From assembly GCA_022820945.1 (NCBI GenBank), contig JAJEEP010000053.1, positions 1-54,124 of the forward strand: a stretch of 54,124 bases of DNA, given 5' to 3'. A program made the position numbers and the translations under genes. Under the pieces are notes generated by a model. It was not told where the DNA came from and did no database searches. It saw nothing but the letters and a program-made list of their open reading frames with translations. This document shows, piece after piece, positions 8,581 to 16,490 of the stretch. This DNA is from Alphaproteobacteria bacterium (GTDB lineage: Bacteria > Pseudomonadota > Alphaproteobacteria > UBA828). Each line of letters opens with the position of its first letter. The first letter of the stretch is position 1.

Positions 8581-9849
8581 ATGGACGACGCTCCGCCCCC
8601 CGCAGCGACGGACGCGGATACGGACGTATCGGAGGGCTCGGTCGCGCCCGCCCGCCTGCCCCGCTTTCACCTGGATCCGGTGGGCGGCATCGCCGGCGAC
8701 ATGTTCGCCGCTGCGCTGCTCGACGCCCGGCCGGAGTTGGCCGACGGATTGTGGCGTGCGCTCGCGGGGCTCGGGCTGCCACCCTCGGTGGAGATCGCGA
8801 CCGACCCGTACGGGGACGCGGCGCTCACCGGCATGCGCTTCAAGGTGACGACGCCCGAAGACGAGGGCCATGGCCACGTGCGGCTGGCGGATGTGCGCGC
8901 CCGGCTGGGCGCCGCCCGGATCGAGCCTGCCGTACGTGCGCGCGCGCTCGCGATCTTCACGCTGCTTGCCGAAGCCGAAGGCGCGGTGCACGGCGTGGAC
9001 CCGGCGGAGGTCACCTTCCACGAGGTGGGCGCCTGGGATGCGACCGTCGATATCGTCGCGGCCGCCTATCTGATCGAGGCGCTGGGCCCCGCCCGCTGGT
9101 CGTGCGGCGCCATCCCCCTCGGCTCGGGCCGGGTGCGCTGCGCCCACGGCCTGCTGCCCGTACCGGCCCCGGCGGTGGTTCATCTTCTGCGGGGGCTCGC
9201 GACCCACGACGACGGCATCGAGGGCGAGCGGGTCACGCCCACGGGCGCGGCCATCCTGGCTCATCTTGCGCCGGCCCAAGTGGCGTCCGGGAAGCCGGAA
9301 ACGCTGGTGGGAGTCGGCACCGGCTTCGGCAGCCGGGTTTTGCCGGGTCTCAGCAACGTGCTGCGTGTGCTGGAATTCGCGCCCGTTGCGCCGGCCGCCG
9401 AGCAGGAACGAGTCGCGGTGCTGCGCTTCGAGATCGACGATCAGACGCCGGAGGACCTGGCGCTCGGCCTCGACCACCTGCGGGCGCGGCCGGGCATCCT
9501 CGATGTCCTGCAGTGGCCGGCTTACGGCAAGAAGGGCCGCCTGGTGGCTGCAATTCAGGTGCTTGCCGAGGCGGACGCGCTCGACGGCGCGCTTGCGGTG
9601 GTCTTCGACGAGACCACCACGCTCGGCGTGCGCTGGTCCAAAGTCGCCCGCAGCGCGCTCGCGCGGGACACGGCCTTGCACAGCGACGCGCTCGGCACGG
9701 TCCGGGTGAAGCGCGCGCGCCGGCCGGCAGGCACCGTGACCGCCAAGGCGGAGCTCGACGACCTCGCGGGCAGCGCCGGCCACGCGGTGCGCGAAGAGCG
9801 CAGGCGCGACGCGGAAGCGGCGGCGCTTGGGCGGGGCAGGAATGGCTGA
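8581..9849 (+). CDS. larC: LarC-type nickel insertion protein for the nickel-pincer (NPN) cofactor
   Basis: A 422-residue single-frame LarC. In lactate racemase maturation, LarC uses CTP to insert nickel into the pyridinium-3,5-bisthiocarboxylate mononucleotide made by LarB and LarE. Recognisable motifs are HLDPVGGIAGDMFAAALLD (about 30-48), FHEVGAWDATVDIV (about 149-162) and the LLPVPAPAVVHLL stretch, plus YGKKGRL in the C-terminal half. The first 28 residues are a poorly conserved acidic leader. Some Firmicutes produce LarC by programmed frameshifting; here it is one continuous frame. It starts 7 bp after the hydratase and overlaps larE by 8 bp. Confidence 0.87.
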   Translation: MDDAPPPAATDADTDVSEGSVAPARLPRFHLDPVGGIAGDMFAAALLDARPELADGLWRALAGLGLPPSVEIATDPYGDAALTGMRFKVTTPEDEGHGHVRLADVRARLGAARIEPAVRARALAIFTLLAEAEGAVHGVDPAEVTFHEVGAWDATVDIVAAAYLIEALGPARWSCGAIPLGSGRVRCAHGLLPVPAPAVVHLLRGLATHDDGIEGERVTPTGAAILAHLAPAQVASGKPETLVGVGTGFGSRVLPGLSNVLRVLEFAPVAPAAEQERVAVLRFEIDDQTPEDLALGLDHLRARPGILDVLQWPAYGKKGRLVAAIQVLAEADALDGALAVVFDETTTLGVRWSKVARSALARDTALHSDALGTVRVKRARRPAGTVTAKAELDDLAGSAGHAVREERRRDAEAAALGRGRNG

Positions 9850-10672
9850 GCGGGCGCCGCCCGGCGTCGACGCGGTGGGCGCGGTACTCGATGGCATCGG
9901 CCGGGCCGCGGTCGCAGTCAGCGGCGGCGTGGACAGCATGACGCTGGCGCTGCTCGCCGGCCGCCGCCTGGGCGCGGAGAGCGCGATGTTCCATGCGGTC
10001 TCGCCTGCGGTACCGCCGGAGGCGACCGAGCGGGTGCGCGCCTTCGCCGCGCGGGAGGGCTGGCGGCTCACGGTTCTCGATGCCGGCGAGTTCGCCGACC
10101 CCGCCTACCGCGCCAACCCGGACAACCGCTGCTTCTACTGCAAGACGAACCTCTACGGTGCGCTCGCCGCGCGGACTGACGCCACGCTGCTCTCGGGCAC
10201 GAACCTGGACGACCTGGGCGACTGGCGGCCGGGGCTCAAGGCCGCCGAGGAACACGGCGTGCGTCATCCATTCGTCGAGGTGGGCATCGACAAGGCGGGA
10301 GTCCGCGCCATCGCCGCGGACCTGGGCTTCGACGACCTGTCGCGGTTGCCGGCGGCGCCCTGCCTTTCCAGCCGCATCGAGACAGGGCTTCGCGTGGAGG
10401 CCGACGATCTCGCCTCGATCCACGCCGCCGAGCGCTACCTGTCACGACAGCTGCGACAGCTGGAGCCCGAGACAGTGCGCTGCCGCAAGCGCAAGGCCGG
10501 CATCGTGATCGAGCTCGACGCGCCGACCCTCGCCGCGCTGAGCGAGAACCGGCGGGCTGCGCTCGGCGACACCGTCGCCGGCATGTTCGCCGCGGGCGAC
10601 GACGCCCGGCCGGTCAGCTTCGCGCCCTACCGGGTGGGCAGCGCCTTCCTGAGGCCCGCGCACCCGGCGTGA
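9842..10672 (+). CDS. larE: LarE-type sulfur transferase for NPN cofactor synthesis, three-cysteine form
   Basis: A 276-residue PP-loop enzyme that adenylates the carboxylates of the pyridinium precursor and transfers sulfur. The PP-loop SGGVDS is at residues 27-32. Cys97 and Cys100 form a CFYC motif and Cys174 lies in PAAPCLSSR, the position of the sacrificial cysteine in the Lactobacillus enzyme. The three cysteines together match the LarE subgroup believed to hold a [4Fe-4S] cluster and to act catalytically rather than by sacrificing a cysteine. The ATG at 9842 fits the family start; an ATG 15 bp upstream is possible. It overlaps larC by 8 bp and larB by 4 bp. Confidence 0.88.
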   Translation: MAERAPPGVDAVGAVLDGIGRAAVAVSGGVDSMTLALLAGRRLGAESAMFHAVSPAVPPEATERVRAFAAREGWRLTVLDAGEFADPAYRANPDNRCFYCKTNLYGALAARTDATLLSGTNLDDLGDWRPGLKAAEEHGVRHPFVEVGIDKAGVRAIAADLGFDDLSRLPAAPCLSSRIETGLRVEADDLASIHAAERYLSRQLRQLEPETVRCRKRKAGIVIELDAPTLAALSENRRAALGDTVAGMFAAGDDARPVSFAPYRVGSAFLRPAHPA

Positions 10673-11334
10673 GCACGCCCACCGCCATCACCCTCGATCT
10701 CGAACGCCGCGCGCGCATCGGCATCGAGGAAGCCGTGCTCTGTGCGGGCAAGACGCCGGCACAGCTGGCGGACATCCTCGCGCGGGCGGAGGAGGCGGAG
10801 CGGAGCCTGCTGCTGACCCGCCTCGACGCGGCCCAGCGGGACGCCCTGCCTGCGGCGCTGGTCGAGCGCATCGACTACGAGGCGCTGTCGCGCACCGGGG
10901 TCTTCGGCACGGTCGCGGCACCTGCTGGCGAGGCGCGGGTCGCGATCGTCTCGGCCGGGACCTCGGACCAGCCGGTGTGCCGCGAGGCCGCCCGCACCCT
11001 CGCCTATCACGGCCACGTTTCGGCGGAGATCGGCGACGTGGGGGTCGCGGGCCTCTGGCGGCTGATGGACCGGATCGACGAGATCCGCGCCTTCCCCATC
11101 GTCATCGTCGCCGCCGGCATGGACGCCGCGCTGCCTTCGGTCGTGGGCGGGCTCGTGCCGGGCCTGGTGATCGCGGTGCCGACCTCCACTGGCTACGGCG
11201 TCGCCGAGGGCGGATCCACGGCGATGGCGGCCATGCTCGCCTCCTGCGCGCCGGGTGTGACGGTGGTCAACATCGACAACGGCTACGGCGCCGCCTGCGC
11301 CGCGCTGCGGGCGCTGCCTTTACTCGCTCCGTAG
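10669..11334 (+). CDS. larB: LarB-type pyridinium-3,5-biscarboxylate mononucleotide synthase
   Basis: A 221-residue protein with a C-terminal AIR-carboxylase-like (PurE-like) domain. LarB carboxylates nicotinic acid adenine dinucleotide at C5 and hydrolyses the pyrophosphate, the first step to the NPN cofactor. SAGTSD (95-100), the GYGVAEGGSTAM stretch (175-186) and NIDNGYGAA (201-209) are typical. Cys193, in ASCAPGVTVV, sits where the covalent-intermediate cysteine of LarB is found. It starts with GTG in a GTGA overlap with larE and is the last gene of the operon. It meets the CoA-transferase gene tail to tail, with 2 bp between the stops. Confidence 0.88.
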   Translation: MSTPTAITLDLERRARIGIEEAVLCAGKTPAQLADILARAEEAERSLLLTRLDAAQRDALPAALVERIDYEALSRTGVFGTVAAPAGEARVAIVSAGTSDQPVCREAARTLAYHGHVSAEIGDVGVAGLWRLMDRIDEIRAFPIVIVAAGMDAALPSVVGGLVPGLVIAVPTSTGYGVAEGGSTAMAAMLASCAPGVTVVNIDNGYGAACAALRALPLLAP

Positions 11335-11336
11335 AT

Positions 11337-12116
11337 CTAACCCGCGAGGGCGCGGGCGGCGGCAGTGCGCTCGTGCAGCCCGCGCAGTGCGCGTAGCTCG
11401 TCGGCTGTCGGTGCCGGGGTCACGGATAGGCCGTCGGCGACTTCGAGGGGCCAGCCGGTGGCGGCCACCACATCGTCGAGCGCGACGCCCGGATGGGTGT
11501 GGGTAAGAACCAGCTCGCGGCTCTCGGGATGGGGTTCGAGCACGCCGAGATCGGTGATGACGGTGCTGGGCCCGCGGCCGGGGAGGCCGGAGCGCTCGCG
11601 CCAGTCGCCGCCGGTCAGGTGGCCGGCCGAGGTCACGAACTCCACCTTGTCCACGAAGCCGCGCTTCGACTGGCGCATGATGACGAAGACTTCGCCGGCG
11701 AGCCCCGCGATCTCCGGCGCGCCGCCGGCGCCGGGCAGACGAACCTTCGGCGCCGCGTAATCGCCGATGACGGTGGTGTTGATGTTGCCGAAACGGTCGA
11801 TCTGCGCCGCACCGAGGAAGCCCACCGTGATGCGCCCGCCCTGCAGCCAGTATCGGAAGATCTCGGCGGTCGAGACCACGAAGTCGGCGGTCTCGGCGAG
11901 CTCGCTGTCGCCGATGGAGAGCGGCAGAACGGCGGGCTTGGCGCCGACGGTGCCGGACTCGTAGATCAGCACCGCGTCCGGCGCGTGGGTGGAGCGGGCG
12001 AGGTTGGCGGCGGCGCTCGGCAGGCCGATGCCGACAAAGCACACCGTGCCGTTGTCGATGAGCCGCGCCGCGGCGACGGTCATCATCTCGTCTGCGGAGA
12101 AGGGTTGCTCGGTCAT
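11337..12116 (-). CDS. CoA-transferase family I, beta-type subunit (orphan)
   Basis: About 259 residues, resembling the B subunit of heteromeric CoA transferases of the glutaconate/IpdB type. The YESGTVGAKP motif (Glu53 counted from this start) carries the glutamate that forms the covalent thioester in these enzymes, and the FLGAAQIDRFGNINTTVIG stretch is characteristic. An A subunit normally lies beside it, but none is present: the neighbours are larB (convergent) and an ABC ATPase gene (divergent). Start choice is uncertain: GTG at 12140, ATG at 12128 and ATG at 12116 are all in frame with no strong ribosome site. I prefer 12116 by family length. Confidence 0.8.
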   Translation of the reverse strand: MTEQPFSADEMMTVAAARLIDNGTVCFVGIGLPSAAANLARSTHAPDAVLIYESGTVGAKPAVLPLSIGDSELAETADFVVSTAEIFRYWLQGGRITVGFLGAAQIDRFGNINTTVIGDYAAPKVRLPGAGGAPEIAGLAGEVFVIMRQSKRGFVDKVEFVTSAGHLTGGDWRERSGLPGRGPSTVITDLGVLEPHPESRELVLTHTHPGVALDDVVAATGWPLEVADGLSVTPAPTADELRALRGLHERTAAARALAG

Positions 12117-12261
12117 GGGCGCCGTCATAGCCGGAACCACCCGGTTCTTGAAAGGGCGAACCGGAGCGAGCGCAGTGCCGCCCTTGCCCGCGCCCGGTCG
12201 TTACGATAGGGAGACGACCGAGCGGCGAGAGCGGCGCGCCGCGCACGGGGGACGAGGGGCG

Positions 12262-13242
12262 GTGGCGCTGCTCACGGTCGAAAACCTGACCAAGATCTTC
12301 ACGGTCGGCAAGGACGAGGACCTGATCGCGGTCAACAACGTCTCGTTCACGCTGGAGCGTGGCGAGACGCTGGGCCTGGTCGGCGAGAGCGGCTCGGGCA
12401 AGACCACGGTCGGCCGCTGCGTGCTCCGCCTGATCGAGCCGACCGAGGGGCGCATCGCGCTCGGCGACCAGGAGATCAGCGAGCTCGACCCGGCAGGGCT
12501 CAGGGCGCTCCGTGCGCGGATGCAGCTGGTCTTCCAGGACCCCTTCGGCTCGCTCAACCCCAGGCTCACGGTATACCAGACGGTGGACGAGCCGCTCGCG
12601 CTGCACGGCGTGGCGCGCGCCGAGCGCAGGCCTCGCGTGGCCGCGATGCTGGAGCGCGTGGGCCTCTCCGCCGACGTCTTCAACTACTATCCGGCGGACC
12701 TCACCGCGAGCGAGCAGCAGAGGGTGGGGATCGCGCGCGCGCTGGTCACCGAGCCCGAGTTCGTGGTGCTGGACGAGCCGACCTCCATGCTCGACCCCTC
12801 GGCACGGGCGGAGATTCTGGACCTGCTCAAGGCGATCCAGAACGAGACCGAGACCGCCTACATCTTCATCTCCCACGACCTGACCTCGGTCGCGAAGATC
12901 AGCCACCGCATCGCGATCATGTACCTCGGCCATATCGTCGAGCACGCGCCGACCGAGATCATCATGGAGAGCCAGCGACACCCGTACAGCCGCGCCCTGC
13001 TCTCCGCCGTCCTGTTTCCGGACCCGCACCGCCGGCCGGACCCCTACGTGATCGAGGGCGAGATCCCGACGGCGATCAACCCGAAGCCGGAGTGCCCGCT
13101 CTACGGCCGCTGCCCGATCCGCGAGGACGCCTGCCGCGAGGCGGTGCCGCCGCTGGTGGAGGTGGAGGCGGTGCACTACTCTGCCTGCCGGCGCTGGGAC
13201 GACGTGGCGGCCTCGATGGCGGACGCGCGCGGTGCTGCGTAG
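12262..13242 (+). CDS. Dipeptide/oligopeptide ABC importer ATPase (DppF/OppF type) with degenerate signature motif
   Basis: A 326-residue nucleotide-binding subunit. Walker A GESGSGKTT (41-49), the Q-loop Gln92 (FQDPFGSLNP), Walker B with DEPTS (166-175) and the H-loop His205 (ISHDL) are intact. The C-terminal oligopeptide-transporter extension has the expected cysteine-bearing PECPLYGRCPIREDAC. The ABC signature, normally LSGGQRQR, reads LTASEQQR (147-154), losing both glycines. In a DppD/DppF heterodimer this damages only the site formed with DppD's Walker motifs. The GTG at 12262 follows a GAGGGG ribosome site closely. It heads the importer operon. Confidence 0.87.
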   Translation: MALLTVENLTKIFTVGKDEDLIAVNNVSFTLERGETLGLVGESGSGKTTVGRCVLRLIEPTEGRIALGDQEISELDPAGLRALRARMQLVFQDPFGSLNPRLTVYQTVDEPLALHGVARAERRPRVAAMLERVGLSADVFNYYPADLTASEQQRVGIARALVTEPEFVVLDEPTSMLDPSARAEILDLLKAIQNETETAYIFISHDLTSVAKISHRIAIMYLGHIVEHAPTEIIMESQRHPYSRALLSAVLFPDPHRRPDPYVIEGEIPTAINPKPECPLYGRCPIREDACREAVPPLVEVEAVHYSACRRWDDVAASMADARGAA

Positions 13243-13278
13243 CGCATCGTCGCGCCTGATTCGCGGGCCTGGTGCCGG

Positions 13279-13314
13279 ATTTTGCTCTAGGCAAAATTTG
13301 AACGAGCGCTTGTT
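13279..13314. promoter_or_regulatory. Palindromes upstream of the binding-protein gene, possible operator
   Basis: Two palindromes lie in the AT-rich gap between dppF and the binding-protein gene. The first is ATTTTGC-TCTAG-GCAAAAT (13279-13297), a perfect 7-bp inverted repeat. The second is AACGAGCGCTTGTT (13301-13314), palindromic except for one base pair and similar in form to TetR-family operators. The first could also be a weak terminator after dppF. No regulator gene is adjacent, so the assignment rests on symmetry and position only. Confidence 0.35.
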
Positions 13315-13410
13315 TCAATTTTCTTCTAATATCCGGCCGCGTGCCGCGACGCGCGCACCCGCGCGCGCGGGCCGACCCTGCGGCGCAGAGGGAGACTGAG
13401 GAGAGACGAC

Positions 13411-15078
13411 ATGACCTTGGGTGACATCACAAGACGCGGCCTCGCGGTCGCGGCCACGGCAGCGCTCGCCGCGCTGGTGGCAGCGGCGCCGCCGAAGCCG
13501 GCCGCCGCAAATCAGGACACGATGGTGATCGCCATCGGCGCCCTGCCGCAGGGCATCGACCTCGACAAGCACGTGAGCCCGCAGACCTGGAGCATGGGCG
13601 CGCAGGTGTTCGAGGACGGGATGAACTGGGAGTCGATCGACTTCCCCTTCTCGACCGGCGATGCCTGGGACCCCTCCACCATTCCGGGCTTCATGTATCC
13701 CGACTACATGGGCCAGAAGACCCTGGTGCCGGGTATCATCGAGAAGTGCGAGATGGAGCCGTACGGCCTGCGCGCCGTCTATCACCTGCGCAAGGGCGTG
13801 ATCTCGCCCTGGGGCAACGAGTTCACCGCCGACGACGTGCTGTGGCGGATCGAGCGCGGCAAGGCCACGCAAGCGATCAACAACTTCCTCGAGTTCCTGC
13901 TCAGCATGCCGGGCCAGACCATCGACCCGCCCGAGAGCGGCGGCTACGCAAAGATCGACGATTATACCGTCGAGCTCACTTCGTCCCGGCCCATGCCGCT
14001 CGCCTGCAAGGGGCTGACCAACTACTACAACGCCTGGCTCGACTCCACCGAGATCATGAGCCACGCCACGGAGGAAGACCCCTGGGGCGACAAGTGGGTG
14101 GCGACCAACGGCGGCGGCTTCGGCGGCTACCGGGTGACCGAGTGGACCGCCGGCAAGCGGGTCGTCATGGAAGCCAACGAGAACTACTGGCGCGGTGCGC
14201 CGGAGATCAAGCGCATCATCTATCTGGTGGTGCCGGAATCGGCCAACCGGGTGGCGCTGCTCAAGCAGGGCAAGGTGCACATGGCCGAGGGACTGTCGCC
14301 GGACGAGATCGTGGCGCTCGCTGACGATCCGAACGCCCGCGGCGTCGCAGTACGCGGCAACCAGTCCATGTGGATGATGATCAACAACACGCTGCCGCCC
14401 TACGACAACGTGAAGGTGCGCCAGGCGATGAATCACCTCATCAACCAGGAGGCGATCATCCGCGACATCTACCACGGCATGATGAACGCCTGGCAGGGCG
14501 TGATGCCGAGCACCTATCCGGGCTACGAGCAGCACATGAAGTACGATTTCAACCCGGAGAAGGCCAAGGCGCTCCTCGCCGAGGCAGGCTACCCGGACGG
14601 CTTCGATGCGGAGCTTTCGTTCGACGCGGCCGTGGCGGCGATGGAATCGATCGGCGTCCTGCTGCAGAGCGACTTCAAGAAGGCCGGCATCAACCTCTCG
14701 CTGAGGAAGCTGCCGACCGCCGCGAACTCGGACAACGTGATGAGCAAGCAGGGCTCGCTCGCGCTCTGGACGGACATGCCGATTCAGCCGGACATCAACT
14801 ACGCGCTGAAGCTGGTGTGGCCGACCAACGCGCTGGTCAACTACCACAACTTCTCCGACCCGCTGGTCGACCAGGTGCTGCAGGACGGCCAGGGCGTGGT
14901 GGATGCGGAGGCGCGCATCGCAGCGCACGCCGGCATCCAGGAGCACATCCACGACCAGGCGCCGCTCGGCTGGATCGGCGAGCACTATTTTGCCGTCGGC
15001 CTCTCGCGCAAGGTCAGCAACTTCCGCTGGTACACGACGCAGTACTACCACGTGGCGGAAATGAGCATCGCCGACTGA
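13411..15078 (+). CDS. ABC transporter periplasmic substrate-binding protein, family 5 (peptide/opine/nickel type)
   Basis: A 555-residue SBP_bac_5 protein, the periplasmic receptor of the importer encoded around it. The N-terminus TRRGLAVAATAALAALVAA is an export signal, with a twin arginine that makes Tat export possible; cleavage is likely after residue 33 (AAA-NQD). The mature part has the family features, including LRKGVISPWGNEFTADDV and an EANENYWRGAPEIKRI segment. The ligand cannot be read; family members bind peptides, opines, glycosides or nickel chelates. The start is well placed after AGGAGAGACGAC. A GC-rich hairpin follows the gene. Confidence 0.88.
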   Translation: MTLGDITRRGLAVAATAALAALVAAAPPKPAAANQDTMVIAIGALPQGIDLDKHVSPQTWSMGAQVFEDGMNWESIDFPFSTGDAWDPSTIPGFMYPDYMGQKTLVPGIIEKCEMEPYGLRAVYHLRKGVISPWGNEFTADDVLWRIERGKATQAINNFLEFLLSMPGQTIDPPESGGYAKIDDYTVELTSSRPMPLACKGLTNYYNAWLDSTEIMSHATEEDPWGDKWVATNGGGFGGYRVTEWTAGKRVVMEANENYWRGAPEIKRIIYLVVPESANRVALLKQGKVHMAEGLSPDEIVALADDPNARGVAVRGNQSMWMMINNTLPPYDNVKVRQAMNHLINQEAIIRDIYHGMMNAWQGVMPSTYPGYEQHMKYDFNPEKAKALLAEAGYPDGFDAELSFDAAVAAMESIGVLLQSDFKKAGINLSLRKLPTAANSDNVMSKQGSLALWTDMPIQPDINYALKLVWPTNALVNYHNFSDPLVDQVLQDGQGVVDAEARIAAHAGIQEHIHDQAPLGWIGEHYFAVGLSRKVSNFRWYTTQYYHVAEMSIAD

Positions 15079-15130
15079 CGGCGAGACTGTAGAGAGCGTC
15101 CCTTTGGACGAGCGCCGATGAAGGCGTCCG

Positions 15131-15163
15131 GCCGGGGCGGCGGGTTCCCCCCGCCGCCCCGGC
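15131..15163. other. Strong GC-rich hairpin between binding-protein and permease genes
   Basis: GCCGGGGCGGCGGG (15131-15144) pairs perfectly with its complement at 15150-15163, leaving a 5-nt loop, and is followed by only three T. A hairpin at this point in ABC operons commonly stabilises the upstream binding-protein mRNA or partly terminates transcription, giving more receptor than permease. Confidence 0.65.
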
Positions 15164-15240
15164 TTTCGTACCGGCCCTTGCTCCCGGCGGCGCGTGACGC
15201 GTCCGCCGGGCGCGGCGGCGCGGGCTAGGCGGGCGCGGCC

Positions 15241-16296
15241 ATGCGTCTCGCGCTCTATATCGGGCGACGATTTCTTTTCCTGATTCCCCAGGTCTTTCTG
15301 ATCTCGTTCATCACCTTCGTGCTGGTGCGCCTGCTGCCGGGCGACCCCGCGCGGCTCTCGCTAGGCCCGCTCGCGCCCGAATCCTCGGTCGAGGCGCTGC
15401 GCGCGAAGATGTACCTCGACCGTCCGATCCCCGAGCAATACGTGATCTGGCTGGAGAATGCCTTTCAGGGCGATCTCGGCGAGTCCTGGGTCAACAACAC
15501 CGAGGTGATCGACGATCTGGTTCACCGCATTCCGGTGACCCTGGAGCTGATCTTTCTCGCGCTGCTCGTCGTCTTCGTGGTGCTGGTTCCGCTCGCGATC
15601 ATCACCGCAAGCCGCACCCGCAACTGGATCGTGCGGATCTTCCAGAACGTCACCTTCGGCTACGGCATGCTCGCCGGCGCGCTGCCGGACTTCCTGCTCG
15701 GCCTGGTGCTGATCTTCTTCCTGTTCGCGGGTGCCGCGGGGCTGATGCCGGCGGAAATTCTGCCGGGGCCGGAGGGGCGGCTCGGCATCCTCGACTTCGA
15801 GCCGCCCTTCGTGACCGGCTCGATCCTGATCGACTCGCTGATCGCGGGCGACATGGAGATCTTCTGGTCGGGCTTCATGCACCTGATCATGCCGGTCTTC
15901 ACCCTCGCCTTCGTCTACGGCGCGCCGATCTTCAAGATGCTGCGCAGCCAGATGGAAGGCGCGCTCAAGGCCGACTACACGACCTATGCGGAGGCCGTGG
16001 GCCTCGCGCCCCGGATCGTGCTCACGCGCGCCGCGCGGGTCGCCGCCGGCCCGACGCTGGTGATCACGGGCGTGGTGGTGATGTTCCTGCTGGGCGGCGC
16101 GGTGCTGGTCGAGCGGGTGTTCAACTATGTCGGCCTCGGCCAGTACGCGATCAACGGCATCGTCACCGCCGACTACGCGCCGATCCAGGGCTTCGTCTGC
16201 TTCGCCGCGATCTTCACGATGCTGGTCTATCTCGCCGTGGACCTGATCCACTTCGCGATGGACCCCCGCATCAAGATCGGCGGAACCCAGGCCTAG
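15241..16296 (+). CDS. ABC transporter permease, DppB/OppB type
   Basis: A 351-residue inner-membrane permease. The N-terminus (YIGRRFLFLIPQVFLISFIT, then LVRLLPGDPA) is the family hallmark, followed by about five more hydrophobic segments. The EAA-like loop that contacts the ATPases lies near residues 245-270 (YAEAVGLAPRIVLTRAARV) and is somewhat divergent from the usual RTARAKGL form. It pairs with the permease half of the fused gene downstream. The ATG lies after a GGCGGGCGCGGCC sequence without a clear ribosome site. Confidence 0.87.
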   Translation: MRLALYIGRRFLFLIPQVFLISFITFVLVRLLPGDPARLSLGPLAPESSVEALRAKMYLDRPIPEQYVIWLENAFQGDLGESWVNNTEVIDDLVHRIPVTLELIFLALLVVFVVLVPLAIITASRTRNWIVRIFQNVTFGYGMLAGALPDFLLGLVLIFFLFAGAAGLMPAEILPGPEGRLGILDFEPPFVTGSILIDSLIAGDMEIFWSGFMHLIMPVFTLAFVYGAPIFKMLRSQMEGALKADYTTYAEAVGLAPRIVLTRAARVAAGPTLVITGVVVMFLLGGAVLVERVFNYVGLGQYAINGIVTADYAPIQGFVCFAAIFTMLVYLAVDLIHFAMDPRIKIGGTQA

Positions 16297-16340
16297 GGCG
16301 GGTCACGGAACCGACGATGAACAGGACCTGCATCCCCCTC

Positions 16341-16431
16341 ACGTCATGGCCGGGCTCGTCCCGGCCATCCACGGCGACATCCCGCTCTCGCCCGGCGCAA
16401 GTGGATGCCCGGATCAAGTCCGGGCATGACG
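16341..16431. repeat. Alphaproteobacterial-type inverted intergenic repeat, copy 1
   Basis: CGTCATGGCCGGGC...CCGGCCATCCAC (16342-16372) and GTGGATGCCCGGATC...CGGGCATGACG (16401-16431) are near-perfect inverted copies of a roughly 31-bp unit, each of which can itself fold. This unit resembles the GTGGATGCCCGGGTCAAG-type palindromes dispersed in many alphaproteobacterial genomes. It sits between the two permease genes and a related pair occurs near 27975-28067. Confidence 0.65.
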
Positions 16432-16490
16432 ATGAGAGGGCAACGGTCCTCTTATGCCTTCGCGGGGCGGGACTTTAGGGGTCGCGCGCG

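Noticed and set aside
13315..15051. 578-codon minus-strand open frame opposite the peptide-binding-protein gene
   Set aside because: The plus strand has a signal peptide and SBP family 5 motifs; the antisense frame has no recognisable feature and covers the same bases.
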